This document shows positions 18,231 through 27,336 of a stretch of DNA of 64,000 nt, piece after piece. A model generated the notes under the pieces. That model did not search any database, was not told the DNA's origin, and saw nothing but the letters and a program-made list of their open reading frames with translations. This DNA comes from Paraburkholderia flagellata (lineage in GTDB: Bacteria; Pseudomonadota; Gammaproteobacteria; Burkholderiales; Burkholderiaceae): NCBI RefSeq assembly GCF_021390645.1, contig NZ_JAJEJT010000002.1, positions 310,001-374,000 of the forward strand, given 5' to 3'. Numbering within the stretch: position 1 is the stretch's first letter; every line of letters starts with the position of its first letter. Position numbers and translations under genes: made by a program.

Positions 18231-19085
18231 ATGTCTGAGTTTTCGGGTATCTGGATTCCGCTCATCACGCCGTTCAACGCCGGCGCGGTTGATCACGCTG
18301 CGCTCGACGCGCTCGTGCGCCGCTACGTCGAGGCCGGTGTGGCCGGCTTCGTCGCGCTCGGCACGACCGGCGAGCCCGCCGCGCTAAGCGACGAAGAAGC
18401 GGACGACGTGCTCGCCACCGTGCTGGCGTCGGCCGGCGGCCTGCCGGTCGTGGCGGGCGTGAGCGGCAATCATACGGCGGCGGTCTGCGAGCGCATTGAG
18501 GCGCTCAACGAGCGGCCGATCGCGGGCGTGCTGGCGGCTGCGCCTTACTACATTCGTCCTGCGCAGGCGGGCGTGATCGCCCATTTCGCGGCGCTCGCCG
18601 ATGCGAGCAGCAAGCCCGTGATCGTCTACGACATCCCCGCGCGCACGGGCGTGCGCATCGAGTTGCCGAGTCTGCTCGAACTCGCCGCGCACGAGCGCAT
18701 CGTCGCGGTGAAGGACTGCGGCGGCTCGCTCGACAAGACGCTCGCGCTCATTCTCGACGGCCGTTTGCAGGTGCTCTGCGGCGAGGACATCGACATGTTC
18801 GGCGCGATGTGCGCGGGCGCGAGCGGGGCGATTGCGGCATCGGCGCATTGGCGGCCGGAGCGTTTCGTGGGGATGGCGCGCGCGTTGCAGGAAGGGCGTC
18901 TCGCCGATGCGCGCGCGATCTGGCACACGCTTGTGCCGCTCGTGCGCGCGGCGTTCGCGGAGCCGAATCCAGGGCCGGTGAAGGCGGGGCTTGCGGCGTG
19001 CGGGTTGATCCGCAATGAACTGCGTGCGCCGATGACGCGCGTGAGCGGTGAACTGGAGGAGTCGCTGGCGCGGCTCGTGGTTTGA
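18231..19085 (+). CDS. Dihydrodipicolinate synthase-family aldolase
   Basis: A 284-residue TIM-barrel class I aldolase. Signatures: FVALGTTGEPAALSDEE (GTTGE motif binding the keto-acid carboxylate), VIVYDIPARTGV (catalytic tyrosine) and IVAVKDCGG (Schiff-base lysine). The family includes DapA of lysine synthesis and several sugar-acid aldolases. The lack of neighbouring lysine genes, and a sequence that is not closely DapA-like, leave the substrate open. The start at 18231 has GGGAAAG upstream. Confidence 0.87.
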   Translation: MSEFSGIWIPLITPFNAGAVDHAALDALVRRYVEAGVAGFVALGTTGEPAALSDEEADDVLATVLASAGGLPVVAGVSGNHTAAVCERIEALNERPIAGVLAAAPYYIRPAQAGVIAHFAALADASSKPVIVYDIPARTGVRIELPSLLELAAHERIVAVKDCGGSLDKTLALILDGRLQVLCGEDIDMFGAMCAGASGAIAASAHWRPERFVGMARALQEGRLADARAIWHTLVPLVRAAFAEPNPGPVKAGLAACGLIRNELRAPMTRVSGELEESLARLVV

Positions 19086-19154
19086 CGACTTCCGTGCGGG
19101 AAGGCGGCGTGGCGGGATGAGATGCGGCGTGCGCGCCGCCCGAAAGCGGCGCTA

Positions 19155-19481
19155 CTAGCGCGCCGCGCGCGCGTTCGCGGCGCTCGATGCACGACGGCGG
19201 CGTGTGCGCGGGCGTTCGACTGCGGCGGGTTCGCCGTTCAGCAGAATGCGGCGGCCGGGCACGTGTTGCGCGACGAGGCGGGCGATGTCGAGCGCCGTGC
19301 TCTCGGCGGGCACGACCTGGCGGCGCGCGCTGTCGTCGAGCGGCGTCGTCCATTCGACGAGGCGGTAGGCGCGGCCCCACGGGTGCTGGAGCGGCGTGGA
19401 GACCCGGCATGACGCGACCGTCGAAGCCGCGCCGTCGCGCAGCAGGGACTGCAGGTGCACCAGTACATCGTCTTCAACCAT
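19155..19481 (-). CDS. Conserved-looking hypothetical protein, 108 residues
   Basis: A soluble protein beginning MVEDDVLVHLQSLLRDGAAS, with an alpha/beta pattern and an arginine-rich C-terminal tail (PRTRRRRASSAANARAAR). No motif is recognised. The start at 19481 is supported by AGGAGG nine bases upstream. It is probably monocistronic, downstream of the terminator at 19510. Confidence 0.55.
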   Translation of the reverse strand: MVEDDVLVHLQSLLRDGAASTVASCRVSTPLQHPWGRAYRLVEWTTPLDDSARRQVVPAESTALDIARLVAQHVPGRRILLNGEPAAVERPRTRRRRASSAANARAAR

Positions 19482-19509
19482 GACCTCGCTCCTCCTAGGC
19501 TTGCCGCAT

Positions 19510-19537
19510 AAAAAAACGCCGCCGATGTTCCGGCGGC
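19510..19537 (-). terminator. Intrinsic terminator on the minus strand
   Basis: On the minus strand, GCCGCCG and CGGCGGC form a 7-bp stem around a 6-base loop, followed by a T-run (complement of the A-run at 19510-19516). It would end transcription of the DUF3562 gene upstream. Confidence 0.65.
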
Positions 19538-19753
19538 TCAACAGGGGTTGAGCCTATGGTTGCAGCAAAGAATTAAACCAACCTTAAGAGAGGAAGCTGG
19601 ACGAGGTGGGCACGAGTGCGGCCGAGTGGGTCAATGGATGCAGCGGCGCGAGCCCAGTGTGGGCGCGCACCGCTCGAGAGGCGGCGGGTGGAGCGGCCGG
19701 CCCCGCTCGGCCGGCGCGAAGATAACCTGAAAGACGGCGACTAGTGCGGGTGA

Positions 19754-19954
19754 CTAGTGCGGCTTCGAGCCATTTTGCCGCAGCGTCGCACGCGTCTTGC
19801 GCGCGGCGAACAGCGGCAGGTAGTCCTGAATGCGCGCTTGCGCGCGATATTCATTGAGTGTGTCGGCGTAGATGCGCGCGACCGTTTCCTCCGGCGTGTT
19901 GGTTTCTTCGGCGATGGTATGAACGATCTCGGCAACATCGGCGGTCTTCGGCAT
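19754..19954 (-). CDS. DUF3562-like small protein
   Basis: 66 residues with a helical core (AEIVHTIAEETNTPEETVAR then IYADTLNEYRAQARIQDYLP) and a basic tail. This matches my recollection of the DUF3562 family in Burkholderiales, of unknown function. I chose the internal ATG at 19954 because the upstream open frame (to 20212) is not protein-like. Confidence 0.68.
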   Translation of the reverse strand: MPKTADVAEIVHTIAEETNTPEETVARIYADTLNEYRAQARIQDYLPLFAARKTRATLRQNGSKPH

Positions 19955-20215
19955 GACTTGGCTCCGGTCAGCGAGGAGGGGTTGGCAGACAGGGTTTGAA
20001 TTCAAGGATATCCCGGCGCGGGATACCAATTGAATCCGCCTATCGAGATGTATCGTCGCGGTTGTGTCGACTGAGGGATCTGTCTGAGCTTTGCCGGCCG
20101 CTCGCGCGTGGTCCGCGTTTTCAGGCGTTCCAGCGAAAAGCGGCCACGGCAAGGCAGAATGCCTGCGCCGTGGCCGCCAGTTCGTGTGCGGCCATGAGCC
20201 GCACACTTGCAATGT

Positions 20216-21277
20216 TTACGCCGCGCTTTCGAGTGGCGGATAGTCAGTGTAGCCCGTTTCGCCGCGCGCGTAATACGTCGACGGATTCGGCGCGTTGAGC
20301 GGCGCGTTCAATTCGAAACGGCGCGGCAGATCGGGGTTCGCGATGAAGAGCTGGCCCCACGCGACTGCGTCGGCTTCGCCTGCCGCCAGCACGGCCTGGG
20401 CCGATTCCAGTGAGAACTTTTCATTCGCGATGAACGGACCGCCGAATTCGGCTTTCAGCTGCGGCCCGAGACGGTTATCGCCAAGCGATTCGCGCGCGAA
20501 GAGGAACGCGATCTTGCGCTTGCCGAGCTCGCGCGCCACGTAGCCGAACGTCGCCGCCGGATTCGAATCGCCCATCGTGTGCGCGTCGCCGCGCGGTGCG
20601 ATATGCATGCCCACGCGATTCGCGCCCCACACATCGATACACGCGTCGGTGATTTCGAGCAGCAGGCGCGCGCGATTTTCGATCGAGCCGCCATACGCGT
20701 CCGTACGTTGGTTGGTGCTGTCCTGCAGGAACTGGTCGATCAGATAGCCGTTCGCGCCGTGAATCTCCACGCCGTCGAAACCGGCGGCCTTCGCGTTGAC
20801 CGCACCCTGGCGGAACGCGGCGATCACGCCGGCGATTTCTTCGGTGTCGAGCGCGCGCGGCGTGACGAACCCACGTTGCGGACGCACGAGGCTCACATTG
20901 CCTTGCGGCGCAATGGCGCTGGGCGCCACCGGCAGATCGCCGTTCAGGAACACAGGGTCGGACACGCGGCCCACGTGCCACAGTTGCATGAAGATGCGGC
21001 CGCCCGCGGCGTGCACCGCGTCAGTCACGATCTTCCAGCCTTCCACCTGCTCTTGCGACCAGATGCCGGGCGTTTCGGCATAGCCGACGCCTTGCGGCGT
21101 CACCGAGGTCGCTTCGCTGATGATGAGGCCGGCCGTCGAGCGCTCGGCATAGTACTTCGCCATGAGCGCGTTGGGCACGCGCACTTCGCCTGCGCGTTGA
21201 CGCGTGAGCGGGGCCATGATGATGCGGTTCGGCAGCGTGAGGTCGCCGATCTGGATAGGGTCGAAAAGCGTTGCCAT
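20216..21277 (-). CDS. nemA: Old yellow enzyme family alkene reductase (NemA-like)
   Basis: A 353-residue FMN-dependent TIM barrel. Visible family segments are LFDPIQIGDLTLPNRIIMAP, MQLWHVGR, FDGVEIHGANGYLIDQFLQD (substrate His/Asn pair) and RTDAYGGSIENRARLLLEI. These enzymes reduce electrophilic alkenes, maleimides and nitro compounds with NADPH. The gene lies 100 bp downstream of an ArsR-type regulator on the same strand, which likely controls it. Confidence 0.93.
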   Translation of the reverse strand: MATLFDPIQIGDLTLPNRIIMAPLTRQRAGEVRVPNALMAKYYAERSTAGLIISEATSVTPQGVGYAETPGIWSQEQVEGWKIVTDAVHAAGGRIFMQLWHVGRVSDPVFLNGDLPVAPSAIAPQGNVSLVRPQRGFVTPRALDTEEIAGVIAAFRQGAVNAKAAGFDGVEIHGANGYLIDQFLQDSTNQRTDAYGGSIENRARLLLEITDACIDVWGANRVGMHIAPRGDAHTMGDSNPAATFGYVARELGKRKIAFLFARESLGDNRLGPQLKAEFGGPFIANEKFSLESAQAVLAAGEADAVAWGQLFIANPDLPRRFELNAPLNAPNPSTYYARGETGYTDYPPLESAA

Positions 21278-21377
21278 GTAGGTTCACCTTGTCTGCGGGC
21301 GCGGCCCGCGGGCTGAGAAGCGATACAGGAATCGAAACGGACGATGCGTAGTCAGCGGATGTTTCGTCGCCGAGGGA

Positions 21378-21701
21378 TCACAACTGCGCGTTCATATGGG
21401 CGATAAACGCCTCGATGACCGGCTCGTTGCGCTTGAAGAACACCCACTGCCCCACGCGTTTGGACGTGACGAGCCCGGCCTTCTGCAAGACGGCCAGATG
21501 CGCGGACACCGTGGATTGCGAAAGCTCGCAATGCGCGTCGATCTTGCCCGCACAGACGCCGTTTTCCAGCGGCAGCTCCTGGTCGCCGAAATGCATCTGC
21601 GGCTCGCGCAGGCTCGCGAGGATCTCGCGGCGCACGGGATTCGAGAGCGCCTTGCAGATCGCGTCGACGTCCAGAGGTGGAGGGGTTGGGTGAGTCTTCA
21701 T
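21378..21701 (-). CDS. ArsR-family winged-helix regulator
   Basis: 107 residues with the winged HTH at ~20-95: ALSNPVRREILASLREP, CELSQSTVSAHLAVLQKAGL (recognition helix) and KRVGQWVFFKRNE (wing). It contains cysteines at NGVCAG and AHCELSQ, the latter just ahead of the recognition helix where metal- or thiol-sensing cysteines often lie. The pairing with an alkene reductase suggests sensing of electrophiles rather than arsenic, but that is inference. A palindrome lies 30 bp upstream of its start. Confidence 0.88.
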   Translation of the reverse strand: MKTHPTPPPLDVDAICKALSNPVRREILASLREPQMHFGDQELPLENGVCAGKIDAHCELSQSTVSAHLAVLQKAGLVTSKRVGQWVFFKRNEPVIEAFIAHMNAQL

Positions 21702-21730
21702 CGCGGTTGCATCGTAACTGTCCGAATCAT

Positions 21731-21750
21731 ATATCGGAATTATACGATAT
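21731..21750. promoter_or_regulatory. Probable ArsR-type operator
   Basis: ATATCGGAATTATACGATAT: perfect 6-bp arms (ATATCG/CGATAT) around an 8-base AT-rich centre. It lies 30 bp upstream of the ArsR-family gene start, the usual place for autoregulation. Confidence 0.6.
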
Positions 21751-22090
21751 GGGCGATGACACTCAATTCAAGAGGGTTGTCGGTTATCGGCATACAAAAA
21801 AGTCCGCACTTTCGTAGCTGCGCTCTAAACGCACAAAAAAGAGCGCACCCGCCGTCCCATATTGTGGAGTTGTCGCTCAAGTATTTGTTTTAATTTGTAA
21901 TTTGTCTTTTGATGCCACGACATCGGCAGGGCCGGAAAGGCTGGGAAAGGCGGCATGGCGCTCCGATTTACGTTCGGATAACTAAGTATAAGTCTGCACC
22001 CGCCACGTCCAGTAACGATTTGCCGGGAAATTTCATTATGCTTTCGATTTCGGTTTGCGATCGGAGCGACGAGCCACCGTGGCGTGTTAG
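21751..22090. other. AT-rich intergenic region at the core/prophage boundary
   Basis: The DNA is clearly more AT-rich than the preceding genes and contains short A and T runs, with no gene I can support. It marks the change from core-like sequence to the prophage remnant. No tRNA or obvious attachment repeat is visible here. Confidence 0.4.
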
Positions 22091-23230
22091 GGCCATCTTG
22101 GCGGTCTCGAGCGTTGGCGCCATCTTCGGCTCGATGAGGACGGTTCGTACGTCGTTAGTGGTGCAACTCACCCAGGGAGGGGTGGCTATGCACTGGCACG
22201 CATCGCACGTGCGCTGATCCTTGCTCGCGGTGAGGCCGTAGCGGCCCGTGCTTTTGCCGAAGCGAACTATGGTGCTAACTCGCTACCCGCACGCCTGCTC
22301 GCGAAAAATGTAATCGGCACGGGTGACATTGTCGGCGACGTCGACGCCCGCACCGCAAGTGAAGCCTTCATCGCGCTCGCACGGCGCGGCTCGCTGATCG
22401 AAGCCATCAACGGCGTGGTGCCCTTCGCGAAGCTTCCCTTCAATGTGCCATTCATGGCCGAGGGGGAAGGCGCGACCGCTTACTGGACACAGGAAGCGAC
22501 GCCGATCCGTACCTCGCGCGAAGGCTTCAAAACCTTGCGCATGCAGGTGCTCAAGCTCACGGCACTGGTCGTGCTCACCGCCGAACTACTCAAGCTCATC
22601 GGACCTACAGCCGATGCGATGATCAATCGCTCATTGATGCGCGCGGCAAACCTGCTCGAAGGCACGAGTTCCATCGATCCGGCAAACGCGGGCACCCCCG
22701 ACGTCGAGCCGCCCTCGATCACGTACGGCGCACCGAGCACCCCGAGCACCGGAAGCACCCCTGCCGCCATCGCGGCCGATATCGAAGCGCTGTGCGCCGG
22801 CTTCACGGGTGACCTCGGCTCGGCCGTATGGCTGCTCTCGCCGGCTACCGGCGTGACGCTCGCGCTGATGGGCGCGTCTGTCGGCGCGCTGAATTTCGGC
22901 GTGGGTGGGGTCGACTATCTCGCGGGCGTGCCCGCCGTGTGCCATAGCGCCGTGCCCGCCGGCCTGCTCGTGCTGCTCGATCCGGCCGGCATCGCGATCA
23001 CCGAGCGCGTGCTCGAAGTCGACGCCTCAACGCAGAGCACCGTCGAAGTCGAAGACAATGAAGGCGGTGCAAGCTCGCTCGTGAGCCTATGGCAAATGAA
23101 TCTCGCTGCGGCAAGGCTGCGCGAGTACGTGAACTGGCAACGTGTTAACGACGGTGCGGTATCGGTGCTCACCGGCTTTCCGGCCGCTGGCACGGTCACC
23201 ACGGCGAAGGCATCGGGGGCGAAAGCATGA
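22091..23230 (+). pseudogene. Phage HK97-type major capsid protein, N-terminus missing
   Basis: Protein-like sequence runs in one frame from about 22181 (GGYALARIARALILARGEAV) to 23230, but there is no ATG near its start. The first in-frame GTG is at 22415, and an in-frame TAG at 22088 closes the frame upstream. The body (NVPFMAEGEGATAYWTQEA and KLTALVVLTAELLKL) matches HK97-like capsid proteins, which normally carry ~100 more N-terminal residues. So this is a 5'-truncated capsid gene in a prophage remnant. The stop overlaps the next gene's start (ATGA), preserving the original phage operon structure. Confidence 0.72.
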
Positions 23231-23640
23231 AGCACCACACGCACCACAAAGACGCCCGCTCGCTCGCCAGTGTCTATGCGCTTCACCCGCTAGCCGGCGA
23301 GCGCTCATGGTCCTACGTGATGGACCGCGTCGGCCGCGCCTTGCAAGGGCACGGGTATCACGTCCGGCGTGCCGAAGAAGATCGCGTGCGCGATGACCTC
23401 GAAAGCTCGCTGCTCACGCTGTGCGGCATGGTTGGCCGCGTCATTGCCGAGACCGGCGCGAAGATCAAAACCATCGATTGCTTCGAGCACGCTCACACGC
23501 CCGGCCGCGTATGGATCATCACCGAGCTATCGAGCGGACACCTTCACGGCGTGACGATCCCGCTCATCAATCCGGCACCGTGGCGCTCGCCCGTTGTCGA
23601 AGACGCCGGCCCGGTGTTCATGCTCACCGCTCAAAACTGA
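23227..23640 (+). CDS. Phage-associated hypothetical protein
   Basis: 137 residues. The start overlaps the stop of the capsid remnant by four bases, so it was translated with it. The composition is soluble, with no motif I recognise; the opening is histidine-rich (MKHHTHHKDARSLASVYALH). Intact in length as far as can be judged, but in a decayed prophage it may no longer be expressed. Confidence 0.6.
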   Translation: MKHHTHHKDARSLASVYALHPLAGERSWSYVMDRVGRALQGHGYHVRRAEEDRVRDDLESSLLTLCGMVGRVIAETGAKIKTIDCFEHAHTPGRVWIITELSSGHLHGVTIPLINPAPWRSPVVEDAGPVFMLTAQN

Positions 23641-23873
23641 GCGGCGAGAACGGGCGAAGGCACGGGCGGGGGAGTGTTTAGCAAGGGATTAGGGCCGGGG
23701 ACACCCCGAAGCGCAAGTGAAAAAGCTAAAGCCCCTTTTTAACCGAATGCATCCCGGCATGAATCCGGCGCTACCCGGAGAATCCGGGCCGCTTCCGCGT
23801 GGCGGCCGGTGCCCCAATAGGCGCAGGATATGGGCCATCTTTGGGCCGAAGCACGAAGTGAAGGAGAAGCACG

Positions 23874-24288
23874 ATGAACCATCGCGGAAGGAAGAGCGCA
23901 AGCGAAGAAGCAGAAGCCATCGCACTGGTGCCGGTGCCGCGCATGCGCGCGCCCGCATCGTTATCGGTGCCCGCGCGCCGTATCTGGCGCTCGATCTTGG
24001 CTTCTTTGACGCCTGACTTCTTCCGGGCGCACGACGCGCCATTGCTGTCGAGTTATTGCGAAGCGTGTGCCATGAATGCGCAAGCGCGCGGGTGATCCCG
24101 GCCGAAGGGCTGATCGTAGCCGGCGAGAAGCATCCGGCATTCTTCATCTTCACATCGAGCGCGGGCACGACGGCGACTTCAGGCACGAAGCTTCGGCTCG
24201 CGCCATCGAGCCGTATGAGCAAGGATGTGGCGGCACGAAGGCGAACGCAGTGCGCGCACCCGGCACACGGCCGCCTTGGGCTCGCTAG
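23874..24288 (+). pseudogene. Phage terminase small subunit (P27-like), frameshifted
   Basis: The first frame (ATG at 23874) encodes PARRIWRSILASLTPDFFR and HDAPLLSSYCEACAMNAQA, typical of P27-type small terminase subunits, and stops at 24095. The matching continuation is in another frame: VIPAEGLIVAGEKHPAFFIF, then GTKLRLAPSSRMSKDVAARR. A further shift would give a plausible tail ending RPPWAR at 24288. At least one and probably two frameshifts make it non-functional. It comes after the capsid remnant rather than before it, so the fragment is also rearranged. Confidence 0.62.
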
Positions 24289-24361
24289 TCATGAAGTGTC
24301 GCAATGCCTATGGCCTCGAACCCGTTGCGGCTCGTGCCGGACTTGTAAGCTGGCATCGGAT

Positions 24362-24428
24362 TAAACGTTCAATGGCGACCTGACGTCACATACAAATACC
24401 TTACATCTCCGATATAGTTGATATGTCA
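24362..24428 (+). repeat. Structured direct repeat, copy 1 (pair with 30560-30627)
   Basis: Shares blocks with the copy at 30560 in the same order and nearly the same spacing: TAAACG at +0, TGGCGAC at +11, CACATACAA at +25, and the identical 17-mer ATATAGTTGATATGTCA at +50 (+51 in the other copy). It lies directly after the prophage remnant. It could be an attachment site of the integrase element between the copies, or a duplicated promoter. Confidence 0.65.
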
Positions 24429-24530
24429 TCTATTGAAGCCGATCATCGCACCAAATGTCACCGCATGCGGACGGCCACGCTTCCTAGGCTAGAGGGCTTC
24501 AAACGGACCATCAATTTACTCGGAGCAATC

Positions 24531-24791
24531 ATGAAACGCACTGTCATCGCCTGCCTGCTGGCCCTCACCGCTGTCTCAGCCCATGCGTGGACCTATAACT
24601 CCCAGCAAGTCGGTAATACCACGTATAGCAATGGTTACGATGGCAACGGTGGGTACGTCAACTCGACTAGCCAGCAAATTGGCAATACCACCTATACGAA
24701 TTCGTACGGGCAAGATTCGCAGGGCAATCAAATACATCAAAACTGCAACTCGCAGCGCATCGGCAATAGCGTTTACACCAACTGCTACTAA
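24531..24791 (+). CDS. Small secreted repeat protein
   Basis: 86 residues. A Sec signal peptide (MKRTVIACLLALTAVSAHA, cleaved after AHA) is followed by three imperfect repeats around the core QQxGNTTYxN (QQVGNTTYSN, QQIGNTTYTN, QRIGNSVYTN). The rest is rich in Asn, Gln, Gly, Ser and Tyr. Two cysteines near the C-terminus could form a disulphide. This composition is that of an exported or aggregating surface peptide, but I know no function. The start is supported by CGGAG upstream. Confidence 0.72.
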   Translation: MKRTVIACLLALTAVSAHAWTYNSQQVGNTTYSNGYDGNGGYVNSTSQQIGNTTYTNSYGQDSQGNQIHQNCNSQRIGNSVYTNCY

Positions 24792-24861
24792 TCAATAGGT
24801 GTGGGCCGATCAGGTGGTCCATGTCCCATGGTAGCCATGAAAACCGATTCTTGAGAAACAC

Positions 24862-25479
24862 ATGAAACATCATATTCTTGCGCCGCTACTTCTCGCAACG
24901 GCTGCCATATTTGGTTCGCCATCTTTCGCAGTTGAAGCTCAACAACAACTGAATACGGTGAGGCAAGAGCCGACGAACTTGCCGGAAATCAAAGCCGAAG
25001 CAGGAGCAGGAGCAACCACGTCCGCGCCCTTGGAATTCAAAGGCTTGGTAGTTGGCCAAACGGTGACTACGCAGCAAGTTCAGTCGACGCTCGGCATTAA
25101 GTGCGGCATCGGCGCAAACCAGATGCAGGTCTGTAACGGGCAGGGAACAATTCTCGGCTATCCGGCGAGCTTTAACGTTGTTGTAGGATCTGACGGGATA
25201 CTCGATCGCATCGCAATACGATTGGATTCAGGGCACTACGCCGCCGTTGCGGACGCATTTCACAAGAAGTTCGACCCCGCAACCGCGATCGATCACTCCA
25301 CAGTTCAGAACAGGTACGGCGCGGCCTTTGAAAACGAACGTGTTGTGTGGGGCGATCTCAACGGCGAGACTCTCATGCTGCGTAAGTATGCAGGTAGGCT
25401 AGATACGTCGTCTGTCTGGTTTTCCACCAAGCGCGACCGCGAGTTGTTCAGCGAGAAGAAGAACAGCAACGATCTATGA
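24862..25479 (+). CDS. Secreted hypothetical protein
   Basis: 205 residues with a signal peptide (first ~23 residues, ending SPSFA). The remainder is soluble and contains two cysteines in the segment IKCGIGANQMQVCNGQG. No domain is recognised. It lies 70 bp after the repeat protein on the same strand, so the two may be co-transcribed. Base composition is lower in GC than the core genes, consistent with transfer. Confidence 0.65.
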   Translation: MKHHILAPLLLATAAIFGSPSFAVEAQQQLNTVRQEPTNLPEIKAEAGAGATTSAPLEFKGLVVGQTVTTQQVQSTLGIKCGIGANQMQVCNGQGTILGYPASFNVVVGSDGILDRIAIRLDSGHYAAVADAFHKKFDPATAIDHSTVQNRYGAAFENERVVWGDLNGETLMLRKYAGRLDTSSVWFSTKRDRELFSEKKNSNDL

Positions 25480-25713
25480 GCGCGTGCGCAGCCCGTATAG
25501 TTGCCCAAATGTGTGGTGTTCACCGAGCGCCGCGCGCTCAGAGCATGAAGTGGCAACGGCTCGCCCACGAGCCGCTGGCACCCCTTGGTGGCTTAGCCCC
25601 GTCGCACCCCGCACAAGCGTTTCTGGCACGCCGCGTGGCCCCTTTCCGGGGTATTCGCGCGGCCTTGCCTGTTTGCTGTGTAACCTCTTGCCGGGTATTC
25701 AGGCTGGCCACGC

Positions 25714-26952
25714 TTACGAGGCTGGAAACTCGGCAGCTTCCCGGCGCAAGATACTGTGCAATAGATACATGGCGTCATCAAGTCTTCCCCGCTGATCCGC
25801 CTTAAGGCGGCGACTTCGTCCATGTACTACCTCGGAACGGACTTCATAAATCTTCCGAAATTTATCTGATATTTCGTTCCGTTGCCGTGCGCCCTTACCA
25901 AGTAAAAATGCGCAGCGATCCGCCAGCTTTTCAGTGATGCTCGTCTCTTTGCTCTTCCCGAGAATCGCCTCAATGCCGATACATGCACTTAACAGCGCTT
26001 GCGTTTCGTTTCGACTCATCGACGCATCAAACGCCCACTCCAAGCCCGTTAAAATGCGAGTCGCATCCTCGTTTGATTCTTTTGCGCGAAGTAGTGCAGA
26101 AAACTGCTGAAGTGCGCTCGTGATTGATTGTTCGGGTGGCAGAACTGTGTCGCCATCGCTATGGAGACCGAGCATACCGACGGTGCGATGAGCAGGTTTG
26201 TATTTAACCGAGCCAAATGTCGACCTTAGATCCTCGGCAATTTCAACTTCTATGGAGTTGTCGGAACGATCAGTTTCGTTCCCCCTCATCCAGCTTTCCC
26301 GGGCCGTAGTCGAAATGCTATCAATTACGAGTCCATAGCCTGACAACGCAAGCAGTTGGAGGAGTTGCTTCGCACGTGCTATCGCATTGGCAGCGCCAAA
26401 GCTGCTTTCTGAAGAATCCAAATGACCAACAACCTTGATCTCAAGACAGATTGAGCCTGGTCCCCCTTGAATTAGGCTGCTTAGGCTATAACTGCGAAGG
26501 GCGGCGGCCAATTGGTTTTTTCTATCCGAAAACGCGGGTTTAGCGATGACATTCGATCGTATTAACCGACTGCTGGCGTCTAGGGCAATGTCAACGTCAC
26601 CATCGATCAGAACGCCGGGGAGCTCGATTAAAACTGAGTATGGGCGTGGGTAGCGCATCAACTCATCAGTCATACGGTCGATCCATGCGGCGCTACCTCT
26701 TTCTGCGGTAGGCGCAGTTACCCCAGATGCCGAAGAGGCGCGATTAGCCTCGTTTGCGGCTGATGCAATCATCGAAACCGCTCCTCCGATACTAACCAGG
26801 TCGGACCACGGCTTATGCGCGATGAGGTACCGGACTGTCTTGTTAAACCCCTCGCGACTGATTCCAAAATCGGCTACCGGATCATGGAAATCGGCAACCA
26901 AGGACCGAACAGCGGATCGGTTAGCGTTATCCGGCTTATGAGATATGGCCAT
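25714..26952 (-). CDS. HEPN-like protein of unknown function
   Basis: A 412-residue soluble protein with a lower GC content than the core genes. The C-terminal ~120 residues form an all-helical region (SMSRNETQALLSACIGIEAI then KLADRCAFLLGK) ending in RSEVVHG at residues 372-378, an Rx4H motif characteristic of HEPN RNases and ApeA/abi-type proteins. The N-terminal ~300 residues are not recognised. HEPN proteins often act as toxins in phage defence; the neighbourhood (integrase, McrBC, Zorya) supports that reading, but activity is not proven. Confidence 0.7.
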   Translation of the reverse strand: MAISHKPDNANRSAVRSLVADFHDPVADFGISREGFNKTVRYLIAHKPWSDLVSIGGAVSMIASAANEANRASSASGVTAPTAERGSAAWIDRMTDELMRYPRPYSVLIELPGVLIDGDVDIALDASSRLIRSNVIAKPAFSDRKNQLAAALRSYSLSSLIQGGPGSICLEIKVVGHLDSSESSFGAANAIARAKQLLQLLALSGYGLVIDSISTTARESWMRGNETDRSDNSIEVEIAEDLRSTFGSVKYKPAHRTVGMLGLHSDGDTVLPPEQSITSALQQFSALLRAKESNEDATRILTGLEWAFDASMSRNETQALLSACIGIEAILGKSKETSITEKLADRCAFLLGKGARQRNEISDKFRKIYEVRSEVVHGRSRRLKADQRGRLDDAMYLLHSILRREAAEFPAS

Positions 26953-27336
26953 CGGTGACGTTATATTTTTGAGGCAGACTAGGGGAACTACCTCGCTATT
27001 CTAAACGGATGACGCAAAGGCATTGAGAACGCCATACTGACGCTCGGGAGGGTGGAGAACATATCAACAGGGCCTTGCCACCGGCCCCCGTCGCGCTACC
27101 GTAAACCTTGCCGCGCCGATTCCCGATCGAGCCAAGCTCGCGCCGAAAACAAAAAACCCGCCGAAGCGGGTTTGTGACGGATGGCGGCGGAAATCGCGCC
27201 GAACATGTCCTCAGAATGTCCCCAGTGTCCGCAATGGCCGGCGGAACGGTCAATAGCGGAAGTAGGGACGCCGATCAGCGATGAGCCTCGGTCGAAGTAG
27301 TAATCAAGATGTATTTCCGTTTTTTTCCGGGGCGGG
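26953..27336. other. Intergenic region downstream of the integrase
   Basis: About 380 bp with no supported gene. It contains the terminator at 27147. The sequence around 27180-27260 has short G/T-rich repeats (GTCCTCAGAATGTCCCCAG) of the sort left next to phage integrases. Confidence 0.35.
27147..27173 (-). terminator. Intrinsic terminator on the minus strand
   Basis: AAACCCGC-CGAA-GCGGGTTT, an 8-bp stem with a tetraloop. On the minus strand it is followed by a T-rich run (complement of AAAACAAAAAA). It lies 160-190 bp downstream of the integrase/KfrA-like operon. Confidence 0.75.

Noticed and set aside
23689..24222. 177-codon open frame opposite the terminase remnant
   Set aside because: A mirror of the recognisable terminase sequence on the other strand; Ser/Pro/Arg-rich with no motif.
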